Below, piece after piece: positions 32,285-42,231 of a stretch of DNA of 64,000 nt; within the stretch, counting starts at the first letter, position 1, and each line of letters starts with the position of its first letter. Both the position numbers and the translations under genes were made by a program. Under the pieces are notes generated by a model. The model did no database searches and was not told the DNA's origin. It saw only the letters and a list, made by a program, of their open reading frames with translations. The DNA is from Pedobacter ginsengisoli (GTDB taxonomy: Bacteria; Bacteroidota; Bacteroidia; Sphingobacteriales; Sphingobacteriaceae): contig NZ_JASSYX010000004.1 in NCBI RefSeq assembly GCF_030244015.1, forward strand, positions 737,555 to 801,554, written 5' to 3'.

Positions 32285-35200
32285 ATGAAGAGTAATTACG
32301 ACCTTTTAATTTCCAAGATTAATGAGTTCATTCAAAAGTTTTATCTCAATAAACTTTTAAGGGGAAGTATATACACTGCCGCCCTGCTTCTGGCGGTCTA
32401 TCTTGTTTTGTTCCTGGTCACGTATTACTTAAATCCGGGGGTGCCTGTCAAAACGGTATTGTTTTTCTCCTACATCGCTGTTGCGGTGCTCAGTATTTCT
32501 GTCTGGATGATCAGGCCGGCGCTTTTGTATTTCAAACTGAGTAAAAATCTGAGCCTGGAACAGGCCGCCGGACTTATTGGCGAACATTTTTTTAATGTCA
32601 GGGACAAATTACTGAACACGATACAGCTTAGGGCTCTGGCAGATGAAAGCCCGGGAAATAACCAGCTGATCCTGGCCGGGATCGATCAGAAAATTACGGA
32701 ATTAAAGCCAGTTCCGTTTACAAACGCCATTCGCCTGGATGACAATAGAAAATATGTCAAGTATTTCCTGATCCCCTTGTCTGTGATCATCCTCATTTCT
32801 GTGATCGCCCCCACAATTTTACGCGAAGGAACTGCTGGCTTTGTAAGGTATGATCAGCGGATTTTGCCAAAGGCCCCTTTCAGCTTCCATCTTCTAAACA
32901 ACAAACTTCTTTTTTCGCAGGGAGATGATCTTACGCTGCGCATTCAGATGAAGGGCAATGACATTCCTCAGGACATCTATGTGGTCGATGGAGCAAATAC
33001 CTACAAGCTCGAAAAAGAGAACAACACCCGCTTTAATTTTACTTTTAAAAATCTTCAGAAGAGTAAGAAGATATACTTTTCGGCGGCTGGATTTACTTCC
33101 GGCACCCACCTTATTGAGGTTCTGCCCAGGCCTTCTGTATTAAATATCAGTGCAAGGATCTATTATCCGGCGTATCTTCAGAAAAAAGATGAGCTGGTAC
33201 ATAACGCAGGAGACCTTGTGTTGCCGGAAGGGACAAGGGTAAACTGGCAGCTCAATACGGAAAACAGCAGCGCCATAAACTTTATCCTGGATGGAAAACC
33301 TCACCGGCTTCTTGCTAAAAGCAATGTGTTTAGCTTCAGTTCAACATTGAGGCAGAGTGCAGCTTACCTGATTGTCCCTCAAAATGATTTTATAAAGGGC
33401 AAAGATTCCCTCCTTCATCAGATCAGCATTGTTAAAGATGAATTTCCAGCGATATCTTTCACAGAGAGTCCGGACTCCCTGAGCAGTAAGGCGCTCTATT
33501 TTTCAGGCAGGATATCAGATGATCACGGGTTCAGCGCACTCCGGTTTCGCTACGAGGTCAGGGACGCAGGTGTTTTAAAAAGCACGGTTTCCAAAACCCT
33601 TTCTATAAAGAAAGGGCAGCTCGAAGATGCTTTTTTCTTTCTCTGGGACATCAAAACGGCTGGCTTAAGGCCTGGACAATCTGTCGCGTATTATTTTGAA
33701 GTCTCTGATAATGATGGGGTCAATGGCCCGAAAACAACAAAGTCTGACATAAAGGTCCTGGAAAGCCCAACTCCGCAACAAATCTCGGAAAAAATCAACC
33801 AGGGCAGCACCACATTAAAACAGCATATGGAAAAGGCCATTAGACTTGCTGCTGCTGTAGAAAAAGACAGTAAGAAGCTCGGGGAAACTTTTCTGGATAA
33901 AAAACAATTGTCATTTGATGACAAAAAGCAATTGGAACAGCTGTTAAATAAGCAAAAACAACTGGAAGAAGCGGTCACGGAGATCAAAAAACTTAACGAG
34001 AAGAATACCATTGAAAAAGAGGACAACAATGCGTTGAAGGAAGAAATGATCGAAAAACAAAAGCAGATTGATGATTTGTTTAACAATGTGCTGGATCAGA
34101 AAACAAAGGACCTCCTGGAAAAGCTGCAGAAACTAATGGATCAGAACAACAAGGACCAGACTCAAAATGAGCTTTCCAAAATGCAAATGGACAATAAATC
34201 CTTAAAAAATGAGCTGGACCGAATACTTGAGCTCTACAAGCAGCTGGAATTCGAACAAAACCTGAAGAATAATATAGCACACCTGAAGGAACTGGCTAAG
34301 GAACAAAATGAACTCGCCAAAAAAAGTACTCAAAATGAAACCGAAGCGGCTTCGTTAGAGAATCAGCAAAAGAAACAGTCTGCTGAATTTGATAATTTTA
34401 AAAAGGAAATGGAGAAACTGGAGGATAAGAACCAGCAGCTTGAGCGGCCAAATCCCTTCTCAAATCCGAAAAAAGATATTCAGCGCATACAACAGCAGCA
34501 AAAAGAAAGTGAAAATAAACTCGGGGAGGGTAAGAAAAAAGATGCTGCGGAAGATCAGCGAAAAGCCGGGGAGCAGATGGAACAGATGGCAAAAGACCTG
34601 GAGGAAATGCAGCAGGCTTCCGAGGAAATGGAAACCAATGTCAATACACGTGACCTTCGGCAATTGCTGGAAAATCTCCTGAATACTTCTTTCGAACAGG
34701 AAAAAATAATGTTGAACCTTAAGATGATGAGCAGCAGTGACCCGCAGTTTACCGTAAATGTACAGAAACAACGCAGCATTAAAGACAACATGAAAACCAT
34801 TGCCGACAGCCTGTTTTCACTAAGTAAAAGAGTCCCTCAGATCGAGACCGCTGTTAATGAAGAAATGCAAAAGATCAATTTTAACATCGATAAAAGTCTG
34901 GAGAGCCTTGGCGAGCGGAATACAGCAAGCGCAAACAGGAACCAGCAATATACCATGACATCGGTTAACAATTTGTCTCTTATGCTCAATGAGGCCCTGG
35001 AACAGCTGCAAAACAGCAAAAAGAACGGGAAAGGAAAGAGCGGGGCGAAAGGAAGTATGCAGCAACTTCAGCAAATGCAGGAGCAATTGAATAATAACAT
35101 GCAAAAGGCGCGGGAACAAATGCAAAAGTCAGGAAATAAAGGGACTGTCCCTAAAGGCCAGATGAGTTCAGAATTTGCAAAAATGGCCCAGCAGCAGCAA

Positions 35201-35593
35201 ATGATCAGAGAGGCTCTGCAAAAGATCAACCGGGAGGAAAATAAGGATGGCAAAGGAGGCTTGGGCAACCTCAATCAACTGATCCAGGATATGAAGGCTA
35301 CGGAAAATGATCTGGTGAATAAAAAGCTGGAGCAGGAAACCATGAACCGGCAAAAAAACCTGCTCATAAAACTTTTGGATTCAGAAAATGCCCAGCGGGA
35401 ACAAGACCAGGATTCAAAAAGAGAAAGTAAGGCAGCAAAGGATTTTCCTCCATCTTATAAGCAGATGCTTGAAAAGTTTCAAAAAGCACAACAAAGCGAA
35501 ACCGAATGGTTTCAAAAATTACCGCCCAGTCTCAATTATTACTATAAAAATAAGATTTCGGAATATTTTAAATTGCTAAATTCGACCCCTTAA
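32285..35593 (+). CDS. DUF4175 family membrane protein with long coiled coil
   Basis: A 1102-residue protein. Two or three membrane helices lie near the N terminus (about residues 28-50, 60-80) and one more at about 160-180. A beta-rich region with Ig-like character follows (about 200-500). Then comes a very long Gln/Lys/Glu-rich coiled coil (about 505-1060) with many LEK, MEQ and QLQQMQ heptads. This matches the Bacteroidota DUF4175 proteins, whose function is not known. The architecture suggests an inner membrane anchor with a periplasmic beta domain and a filamentous part. It precedes ybeY by 12 bp. Confidence 0.88.
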   Translation: MKSNYDLLISKINEFIQKFYLNKLLRGSIYTAALLLAVYLVLFLVTYYLNPGVPVKTVLFFSYIAVAVLSISVWMIRPALLYFKLSKNLSLEQAAGLIGEHFFNVRDKLLNTIQLRALADESPGNNQLILAGIDQKITELKPVPFTNAIRLDDNRKYVKYFLIPLSVIILISVIAPTILREGTAGFVRYDQRILPKAPFSFHLLNNKLLFSQGDDLTLRIQMKGNDIPQDIYVVDGANTYKLEKENNTRFNFTFKNLQKSKKIYFSAAGFTSGTHLIEVLPRPSVLNISARIYYPAYLQKKDELVHNAGDLVLPEGTRVNWQLNTENSSAINFILDGKPHRLLAKSNVFSFSSTLRQSAAYLIVPQNDFIKGKDSLLHQISIVKDEFPAISFTESPDSLSSKALYFSGRISDDHGFSALRFRYEVRDAGVLKSTVSKTLSIKKGQLEDAFFFLWDIKTAGLRPGQSVAYYFEVSDNDGVNGPKTTKSDIKVLESPTPQQISEKINQGSTTLKQHMEKAIRLAAAVEKDSKKLGETFLDKKQLSFDDKKQLEQLLNKQKQLEEAVTEIKKLNEKNTIEKEDNNALKEEMIEKQKQIDDLFNNVLDQKTKDLLEKLQKLMDQNNKDQTQNELSKMQMDNKSLKNELDRILELYKQLEFEQNLKNNIAHLKELAKEQNELAKKSTQNETEAASLENQQKKQSAEFDNFKKEMEKLEDKNQQLERPNPFSNPKKDIQRIQQQQKESENKLGEGKKKDAAEDQRKAGEQMEQMAKDLEEMQQASEEMETNVNTRDLRQLLENLLNTSFEQEKIMLNLKMMSSSDPQFTVNVQKQRSIKDNMKTIADSLFSLSKRVPQIETAVNEEMQKINFNIDKSLESLGERNTASANRNQQYTMTSVNNLSLMLNEALEQLQNSKKNGKGKSGAKGSMQQLQQMQEQLNNNMQKAREQMQKSGNKGTVPKGQMSSEFAKMAQQQQMIREALQKINREENKDGKGGLGNLNQLIQDMKATENDLVNKKLEQETMNRQKNLLIKLLDSENAQREQDQDSKRESKAAKDFPPSYKQMLEKFQKAQQSETEWFQKLPPSLNYYYKNKISEYFKLLNSTP

Positions 35594-35605
35594 TACAAAA
35601 TACCC

Positions 35606-36031
35606 ATGTCCAAGCCTGCGATAAACTTTTTTAATGAGGATGTTACTTATGCCCTGAAAAACAAGACGGCTATACGGACCTGGATCAATTCAGCAATCAC
35701 CGCAGAGGGTTATCTTCTGGAAGAGCTGAATTTCATTTTTTGTTCAGACGAATATTTGTGGCGTATGAACCAACAATTTCTTGATCATGACACTTATACC
35801 GACGTGATCACTTTTGACAACTCTGAGCGCCTTAAAACGATTAATGGGGACATTTTTATCAGTATTGACCGTGTCAGGGAAAACGCCGCGGAAATTAAGG
35901 TGCCTGCGGTGACTGAATTGTGCCGTGTAATGGTCCATGGAACATTACACCTGCTCGGTTATAAAGACAAGACTAAATCAGCCAAAACCCAAATGACGGC
36001 AAAGGAAGACCACTACCTTTCGCTGCGCTGA
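35606..36031 (+). CDS. ybeY: Endoribonuclease YbeY (rRNA maturation)
   Basis: A 141-residue metal-dependent RNase acting in 16S rRNA 3'-end maturation and ribosome quality control. The family motif appears as HGTLHLLGYKD (residues 111-121). The first two zinc histidines (111 and 115) are present, but the third, normally His in HGxLHLxGYDH, is Asp121 with Lys before it. Sequences with GYKDK are, as far as I recall, normal in Bacteroidota. The TYTDVITFD block (about residue 65) is present. Cotranscribed with the DUF4175 gene. Confidence 0.93.
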   Translation: MSKPAINFFNEDVTYALKNKTAIRTWINSAITAEGYLLEELNFIFCSDEYLWRMNQQFLDHDTYTDVITFDNSERLKTINGDIFISIDRVRENAAEIKVPAVTELCRVMVHGTLHLLGYKDKTKSAKTQMTAKEDHYLSLR

Positions 36032-36044
36032 CATCGCTAAACTC

Positions 36045-36073
36045 TTGCAGCTCATAATTATTGCTTACTTTTG
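36045..36073 (+). promoter_or_regulatory. Promoter of the ABC-F gene
   Basis: TTG (36045-36047), 18 bp, then TACTTTTG (36066-36073), a perfect TAnnTTTG box. The predicted leader to the TTG start at 36112 is about 35 nt. Confidence 0.65.
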
Positions 36074-36111
36074 CAGTAATTTCTTATCTATAATATCGTT
36101 AAACACAGACT

Positions 36112-37968
36112 TTGAGCACATTAATTGCAGCCGAAAACTTAGGCCATGCTTATCATGATGAATGGCTATTTAAAAATCTTACCCTGGGCATCCAGACTGG
36201 TCAGCGCGTTGCGCTGGTTGGAATCAATGGCGCGGGGAAAAGCACTTTGTTAAAATTATTGGCCGAGCGGTTCTCTCCTCTTGAAGGAAAGATCGTAAAA
36301 AATAAAGCAGTAAAGATTGGTTTCCTGGATCAGGACCCTACCTTCCCGGAAGGATATTCCATTAGTGACTTTATCTTTTCCCTGGAAAACAAACAACAGC
36401 AGCTGATCAAAGAATATGAAGAGCTGATCGAAGATCCCAATCCTGATGAAAAAACTCTAAACAGGCTATACGAGGAACTTAGTGAGCACAATGCCTGGGA
36501 GTATGAACATGAGATCAAAACGATCCTGAGCAGAATGGGTATTAACCATTTGCAGCAGCAGATCTCTACGTTATCGGGCGGACAGAAAAAAAGACTCGCG
36601 CTGGCCAAGCTCCTTATTGAAGACCCGGAAATCTATGTGCTCGATGAGCCAACCAACCACCTGGACATTGACACCATTGAGTGGCTGGAAAAACTGCTCA
36701 CTTCAGGAAATAAAACCATTCTGCTGGTTACCCACGACAGGTACTTTCTGGACAATGTTTGCAATACGATAGTCGAGCTTGACCGGGGAAAGATTTATAC
36801 TTACAATGGCACTTATGCCTATTTCCTCGAAAAAAAATCTGAAAGAGAAGCCTCTGATGAGAGCAGTTTCCAGAAGAACAAGAATCTTCTGAAGAAGGAG
36901 CTGGAGTGGATGAGAAGAATGCCTCAGGCAAGGGCAACCAAATCTCAGGCAAGGATAGATGCTTTCTATGATCTGGAGAGCAAAACCAAGCAACGTTCTG
37001 ACAATCAAACAATTACTTTAAATGTTAAGATGTCAAGACAGGGAAATAAGATCCTTGAGCTGCACAACATCGGACAAAGCTTTGACGAAAAGAAGATCAT
37101 TAACGATTTTAGCTACACATTTAAAAAAGCGGATAGAATTGGGCTGGCAGGAAAAAACGGCACAGGAAAATCCACCTTATTAAATATCATTACCGGCGCA
37201 CTTCATCCTGATAAGGGAACAGTAAGCACCGGGGAAACTACAGTGTATGGTTATTATAAACAAGGTGGCCTTGCTTTCAATGAAAAAGAACGGGTCATCG
37301 ATATCGTAAAATCAGATGCTGAATATATAAAAATGGCAGACGGCTCAACCATTTCTGCTTCTCAGTTGTTGACATTGTTTTTGTTTCCTCCAAAGAAACA
37401 ACACGGTATGGTCGAAAAATTGAGCGGAGGAGAAAAGAAGCGGCTACATCTGATGAAGGTATTGATGCAAAATCCAAACTTCCTGATTTTAGACGAGCCA
37501 ACCAATGACCTGGATATTGATACCCTAAATGTGCTTGAAGAATTCCTGGAAAATTTTCCGGGAGTACTGATACTCGTCTCGCACGACCGGTACCTGCTGG
37601 ACAAGATGAGTGAACAATTGTTTATCATGGAAGGCACTGGTGAGGTTACTATTTACAATGGAAATTACTCTGAATACCGGATTAGTCTTGACGCCGCAAA
37701 AGAAAAACCTGACACAAGAAAAAAGGAATCTCTGGTTCAGCCCGAAGTAATCCAAAAAAAAATAACCTATAAAGAGCAAAAGGAATTGGAAGAACTGGAA
37801 GTGCTAATCCCTGAGACGGAGGAAAAGATAAAGATCCTTACATTATCACTATTAGACATCGACAGTTCAAACTATCTTGAGATTCAAAATGTAACTAAAG
37901 AAATTGAGGCATTAAAAGAAGGGCTGGATCAGGCAACCGGCAGGTGGCTGGAGCTCTCTGAAAAATAA
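36112..37968 (+). CDS. ABC-F family ATPase (Uup-like)
   Basis: A soluble 618-residue protein with two nucleotide-binding domains and no membrane segment. NBD1 has GINGAGKSTL (about residue 37), LSGGQKKRLALAKLL (about 150) and VLDEPTNHLD. A linker with the charged ELEWMRRMPQARATKSQARID segment, as in Uup, follows. NBD2 has GKNGTGKSTLL (about 350), LSGGEKKRLHLMKVL (about 438) and ILDEPTNDLD. A C-terminal coiled coil (about 555-615) also fits Uup. ABC-F proteins act on the ribosome or on DNA/translation quality control. The start is TTG (MSTLIAAENLG). Confidence 0.93.
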   Translation: MSTLIAAENLGHAYHDEWLFKNLTLGIQTGQRVALVGINGAGKSTLLKLLAERFSPLEGKIVKNKAVKIGFLDQDPTFPEGYSISDFIFSLENKQQQLIKEYEELIEDPNPDEKTLNRLYEELSEHNAWEYEHEIKTILSRMGINHLQQQISTLSGGQKKRLALAKLLIEDPEIYVLDEPTNHLDIDTIEWLEKLLTSGNKTILLVTHDRYFLDNVCNTIVELDRGKIYTYNGTYAYFLEKKSEREASDESSFQKNKNLLKKELEWMRRMPQARATKSQARIDAFYDLESKTKQRSDNQTITLNVKMSRQGNKILELHNIGQSFDEKKIINDFSYTFKKADRIGLAGKNGTGKSTLLNIITGALHPDKGTVSTGETTVYGYYKQGGLAFNEKERVIDIVKSDAEYIKMADGSTISASQLLTLFLFPPKKQHGMVEKLSGGEKKRLHLMKVLMQNPNFLILDEPTNDLDIDTLNVLEEFLENFPGVLILVSHDRYLLDKMSEQLFIMEGTGEVTIYNGNYSEYRISLDAAKEKPDTRKKESLVQPEVIQKKITYKEQKELEELEVLIPETEEKIKILTLSLLDIDSSNYLEIQNVTKEIEALKEGLDQATGRWLELSEK

Positions 37969-38019
37969 TCGGGAAAAACAGAATGAGTATTCCCATAGTA
38001 AATATTAATTTTAACCCGA

Positions 38020-38035
38020 TGTTCCACGTGAAACA
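38020..38035. other. parS centromere site 1
   Basis: Sixteen bases TGTTCCACGTGAAACA, an exact match to the ParB-binding consensus TGTTNCACGTGAAACA with CACGTG at the centre. It lies in the gap before mnmG. Confidence 0.92.
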
Positions 38036-38051
38036 AATCCCTGAATATTTG

Positions 38052-38067
38052 TGTTCCACGTGAAACA
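38052..38067. other. parS centromere site 2
   Basis: A second identical 16-base parS sequence whose start is 32 bp (about three helical turns) after the start of the first. It lies 18 bp before the mnmG ATG. Paired parS sites beside mnmG (gidA) are typical of origin-proximal chromosomal DNA; parA, parB and dnaA are not in the window. Confidence 0.92.
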
Positions 38068-38085
38068 TCTGAAACTTATCATACA

Positions 38086-39948
38086 ATGTTTAAAGAATAT
38101 GATGTTATTGTAGTTGGTGCGGGACATGCCGGATGTGAAGCAGCAGCAGCCGCTGCTAATCTTGGCTCTTCTGTATTACTCATAACCATGAATATGGAAA
38201 CCATTGCCCAAATGAGCTGCAACCCTGCAATGGGCGGCGTCGCCAAAGGGCAGATCGTCCGTGAGATAGACGCAATGGGCGGATATTCCGGCATAATAAG
38301 TGACAAAACAACGTTGCAGTTCCGCATGCTAAATCTATCGAAAGGCCCTGCAATGTGGAGTCCAAGAAGCCAAAATGATAGAAAAAGATTTGCGGAAGAA
38401 TGGAGGCTTGCCCTTGAGAGAACTCCAAATGTTGATTTCTGGCAGGAAATGGTGGGCAGTCTGCTCATCAAAAACAACACGGTCGTAGGTGTCAAAACTG
38501 CTTTGGGTGTTGAAATTAAAGCCAAATCTGTTGTGCTGACCAATGGAACATTTCTAAACGGCATTATCCATGTTGGGGAGAAAAAATTTGGAGGAGGCAG
38601 AACCGGAGAAAAAGCAGCGACAGGAATTACGGAACAACTTACTGAGATCGGTTTCGAAGCAGGCAGAATGAAAACGGGAACTCCCCCGAGGGTAGATGGG
38701 CGCTCGTTAAATTACAGCTTAATGGAGGAACAATGGGGAGACGAAAACCCAGGCAGATTTTCATATACACAAGTCGAGCGTCCAAAAGAGCAGCGCTGTT
38801 GCTGGATCACATATACCAATCTAAATGTTCACGAAACATTAAAAGAGGGCTTTGAAAAATCTCCTATGTTTACAGGCAGAATTAAAGGCCTTGGGCCCCG
38901 GTACTGTCCTTCCATTGAAGATAAGATCAATAGATTTGCAGAGCGCGAAAGACACCAGATTTTTGTAGAGCCGGAAGGTTGGAATACTTGTGAAATATAC
39001 GTCAATGGTTTTTCCACCTCTCTTCCTGAAGATGTACAATTTAAGGCGCTGACTCAAATCCCTGGATTTGAAAATGCCAGGATGTTCAGACCGGGTTATG
39101 CGATAGAGTATGATTATTTTCCGCCTACACAACTTTCGCTGACATTAGAAACCAAATTAATTGATAATCTGTTCTTTGCGGGACAAATAAATGGAACAAC
39201 TGGCTATGAAGAGGCTGCTAGTCAGGGCTTTATAGCCGGAATTAACGCACACCAGAAGGTCTCCGGCAAACATGAACTAATTATGAAACGGGCGGAGTCT
39301 TATATAGGTGTTTTAATAGACGACTTGGTTACCAAAGGGACTGAAGAGCCTTATCGCATGTTTACCTCCAGGGCTGAACACCGGCTTTTATTGAGGCAGG
39401 ATAATGCTGACATCAGACTCTCCCCCATTGGACATTCATTGGGTCTGATCAATGACGAACGCTTAGCTATCGTAAATAAAAAAATAGAAAACTCTGATCT
39501 GATTGTAGCCTTTTCAAAGAAACAAGGAATTGAAATGGGCAACGCAAATGCCATGCTGGAAGAATTGGGAACGAGTGCATTAAATCAGAATGTCAAATTA
39601 GTCAGCTTACTGAGCCGGCCTCAAGTTGGTATAAATGATGTAAGAAATGTGAGTCCTGCTTTTAATGACCTGTTAAATCAATTTGATAAGGAAACGATTG
39701 AACAGGCAGAAATTAAGATTAAATATGAAAGCTACTTTGAGAAGGAACAGGAAATTGTAAATAAAATGCAAAAGATGGAAGATAAAGATATCAATCCGAA
39801 TTTTGATTATTCTCAGCTTGTATCTTTATCCAAAGAAGCCCGTGAGAAATTGTTAAAGATAAAACCACGGACTTTGGGTCAGGCGTCAAGAATTTCAGGT
39901 GTTTCTCCTTCAGATATTTCCGTTCTTATGGTTCATATCAGCAAATAA
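38086..39948 (+). CDS. mnmG: tRNA uridine-5-carboxymethylaminomethyl modification enzyme MnmG
   Basis: The FAD-dependent partner of MnmE that makes cmnm5U34 in the wobble position of several tRNAs. A 620-residue protein with the FAD Rossmann motif VVGAGHAGCEAAAAAANLG at the N terminus (residues 8-26). It has the MnmG signature GRTGEKAATGITEQLTEIGFEAGRMKTGTPPRVDGRS (about residues 172-206) with nearby conserved Cys residues. A C-terminal helical domain ends SRISGVSPSDISVLMVHI. Length and motifs are standard. It lies immediately after two parS sites. Confidence 0.97.
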   Translation: MFKEYDVIVVGAGHAGCEAAAAAANLGSSVLLITMNMETIAQMSCNPAMGGVAKGQIVREIDAMGGYSGIISDKTTLQFRMLNLSKGPAMWSPRSQNDRKRFAEEWRLALERTPNVDFWQEMVGSLLIKNNTVVGVKTALGVEIKAKSVVLTNGTFLNGIIHVGEKKFGGGRTGEKAATGITEQLTEIGFEAGRMKTGTPPRVDGRSLNYSLMEEQWGDENPGRFSYTQVERPKEQRCCWITYTNLNVHETLKEGFEKSPMFTGRIKGLGPRYCPSIEDKINRFAERERHQIFVEPEGWNTCEIYVNGFSTSLPEDVQFKALTQIPGFENARMFRPGYAIEYDYFPPTQLSLTLETKLIDNLFFAGQINGTTGYEEAASQGFIAGINAHQKVSGKHELIMKRAESYIGVLIDDLVTKGTEEPYRMFTSRAEHRLLLRQDNADIRLSPIGHSLGLINDERLAIVNKKIENSDLIVAFSKKQGIEMGNANAMLEELGTSALNQNVKLVSLLSRPQVGINDVRNVSPAFNDLLNQFDKETIEQAEIKIKYESYFEKEQEIVNKMQKMEDKDINPNFDYSQLVSLSKEAREKLLKIKPRTLGQASRISGVSPSDISVLMVHISK

Positions 39949-40089
39949 TGTTAAGTTGTTGATTTAAAGTGTGTTAAACATTAAATTATCAAAAACAAGC
40001 CGGCTTTATTAAATGCGATATAAAGAGGCTTTGAAAAATTTTAATATAATTCGTTAAAAGACGTTATAAATTAAATACAACGCATATAA

Positions 40090-41718
40090 ATGGCTAAAAA
40101 CAAGACCTCCTTAATTTTTAAAGATTTTGCAGCTGTTATTTACCTGGTGACGGTCCTTTATGGCTGTGCGAGTATTCAGCAACCAGAAGGTGGACCGAGA
40201 GATACAACTCCGCCAAAAATCCTTAAATTATTTCCGGCTGACAAAACTGTAAATTTTAAGGCCGAGAAAGTAACCTTTGAATTTGATGAGTATTTTAAGA
40301 TAGAAAATGAATTTAAGGAATTTTCGGTTTCGCCCGAAATGAAAAAGCCTCCGGTATTGAAAAAGAAAGGAAAAAAACTTGAAATTACTTTTCCGGATTC
40401 CTTAGAAACAAATACAACTTACACTTTAAATTTCGGCAAAGCAATTGTTGATGTAAATGAGGGAAACATTGTAAAAAATCTTACGTATGTTTTTGCCACC
40501 GGACCCCAACTGGATTCGTTAAGTATCAAAGGCCGTGTGACAAATGCTCTGACAGGGCAACCAGAACTGGATGCTGTAGCCTTCATTCTCCCCATTAACA
40601 AAGACACCCTCCTGGGAAAAGGCAGGCCTTCTATTTACACCACAACAGACAGCAGCGGCAACTATAGTTTGAACAATCTCCGAAAAGATACTTATAGAAT
40701 TTACGCCATCAAAGAGAAAAATGGTGATAAAATTTATCAGCAGAGTACGGATGAAATAGGTTTTATAAAAGATTCTGTGCTGCTAACCGGAAACCTGGAC
40801 AGCATGAATATGAAGGTGTTTAAGGAACGTGCAGCTCAGTTTAGAATTATGGATAAAAAATTAGGTGCTGATGGGGTGATTTCATTTGTATTTAATCAAA
40901 AACTAAAGAGTCCTGAAGTCATAGTTTTGGAACCCAGCGCCCTTGATGCTTCAAAAAAATTCCGGTTTAGCCCAACTAATGACTCTCTTAAAGTCTGGCT
41001 TACAGATCTTAGTTTTGATTCGACAAAAATAAGTATCAGGGATGAAGGGAAGTTGCTTCAGACAACTACGCTTACCCGCGGGAAAAAAGAAACCTATCTG
41101 AGAAGTCTCATTGTAAATACAAATCTGGAAGGAAATACCTTAAACCCAAATAAACCATTAAAATATACTTTCAATTTGCCTATAGAAAGTGCCGATCCCG
41201 GAAAGATTACGCTTTTGGAGGACTCGGTAGAAATGGAAAATTTTACCCTGGTAAAAGATAGTCTGGACTTTCTTTCCTATACCTTAAGATATCCCTGGAA
41301 ACCTAAGAAAAGCTATGATCTTAAATTAGGTCCAGGTGCATTTACAGCTATTTTCAATACTAAAAATAAAGAGTATCCAAGTACCTTTACAGTAGCCGGA
41401 AAAGACAATTACGGAACTTTGAAAGTAAAGGTCGTTACCCCGGAAAAAGACAAAAGTTATATCCTTCAGGTAGTGAATGAAAACAAAAACGTAATCAATA
41501 CCCTACTAATCAAACAGGATACAGCGGTAAATTTTAGCAATTACAAAGCCGGGAAGTATTTTATCAGGATTACTTATGACACCAATAAAAATGGTGTTTG
41601 GGATACCGGGAATGTTTCTCAAAAATTGCAGCCGGAAAAAATATGGGATGAGCCCAAAGAGCTTTCCATCCGCCCTCTGTGGGAACGAAATGAAACGATA
41701 ACCATTCCTAAAGAATAA
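40090..41718 (+). CDS. Ig-like (Big_5) domain lipoprotein
   Basis: A 542-residue protein with a lipobox YGC (Cys26) and a following IQQPEGGPRDTTPPKILKLFPADKTVNFKAEKVTFEFDEYF. This matches the Big_5 (SbsA Ig-like) domain that opens many Bacteroidota lipoproteins. A carboxypeptidase-regulatory-like or Cna-B-like repeat is suggested at about residues 140-210 (VTNALTGQPELDAVAF...DSSGNYSLNNLRKDTYRIYAIKE). The remainder is beta-rich. It is probably anchored to the outer membrane. The role is unknown; it is a common chromosomal gene in the phylum. Confidence 0.87.
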   Translation: MAKNKTSLIFKDFAAVIYLVTVLYGCASIQQPEGGPRDTTPPKILKLFPADKTVNFKAEKVTFEFDEYFKIENEFKEFSVSPEMKKPPVLKKKGKKLEITFPDSLETNTTYTLNFGKAIVDVNEGNIVKNLTYVFATGPQLDSLSIKGRVTNALTGQPELDAVAFILPINKDTLLGKGRPSIYTTTDSSGNYSLNNLRKDTYRIYAIKEKNGDKIYQQSTDEIGFIKDSVLLTGNLDSMNMKVFKERAAQFRIMDKKLGADGVISFVFNQKLKSPEVIVLEPSALDASKKFRFSPTNDSLKVWLTDLSFDSTKISIRDEGKLLQTTTLTRGKKETYLRSLIVNTNLEGNTLNPNKPLKYTFNLPIESADPGKITLLEDSVEMENFTLVKDSLDFLSYTLRYPWKPKKSYDLKLGPGAFTAIFNTKNKEYPSTFTVAGKDNYGTLKVKVVTPEKDKSYILQVVNENKNVINTLLIKQDTAVNFSNYKAGKYFIRITYDTNKNGVWDTGNVSQKLQPEKIWDEPKELSIRPLWERNETITIPKE

Positions 41719-41720
41719 CG

Positions 41721-42230
41721 TTACCTGAACCAGTCCGCATACATGATATAATTGTCTGGCAGTTTATTTAACAAGGCCCTCTGTTCTTCGGTAATGGGCT
41801 TTATTTTCTTTGCGGGAGTTCCGGCGTAGATAAACCCGCTCTCACAATGCGTATTTTCCAATACAACACTTCCAGCGGCAATAATTGTATATTCTTCTAC
41901 TATTGCATTGTCCATAATAATAGCCCCCATACCAACCAGGATATGGTCCTTCAAAGTACAGCCATGAACTATAGCATTGTGCCCTACAGAAACCCTGTTA
42001 CCTATTGTTGTAGCGGCTTTAAGATACGTTGCATGAACGACAGCTCCATCCTGAATATTCGTGTCATCTCCAATCGAAATACTATTGACATCTCCTCTGA
42101 GTACCGCATTAAACCATACCGAGCAATTATTGCCGATCCGCACCTCTCCTACTATCGTCGCGTTGGGCGCTATAAAGCAATTTTCACCCCACTTTGGGTG
42201 TATATCTTTCACTGGTAATATGACTGCCAT
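41721..42230 (-). CDS. Gamma carbonic anhydrase family protein
   Basis: A 169-residue left-handed beta-helix of hexapeptide repeats (from GENCFIAPNATIVGEVRIGNNCSVWFNAVLRGD). Histidines that would bind metal are in VVHATYLKAATTIGNRVSVGHNAIVHGCTL (about residues 68-98, spacing H-x~22-H-x4-H as in gamma-CA/YrdA/CaiE proteins). Activity is uncertain, as many members lack the acid loop of the archaeal Cam enzyme. It ends 2 bp from the convergent Big_5 gene and begins 1 bp from the end of nadB. Confidence 0.92.
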   Translation of the reverse strand: MAVILPVKDIHPKWGENCFIAPNATIVGEVRIGNNCSVWFNAVLRGDVNSISIGDDTNIQDGAVVHATYLKAATTIGNRVSVGHNAIVHGCTLKDHILVGMGAIIMDNAIVEEYTIIAAGSVVLENTHCESGFIYAGTPAKKIKPITEEQRALLNKLPDNYIMYADWFR

Positions 42231-42231
42231 A

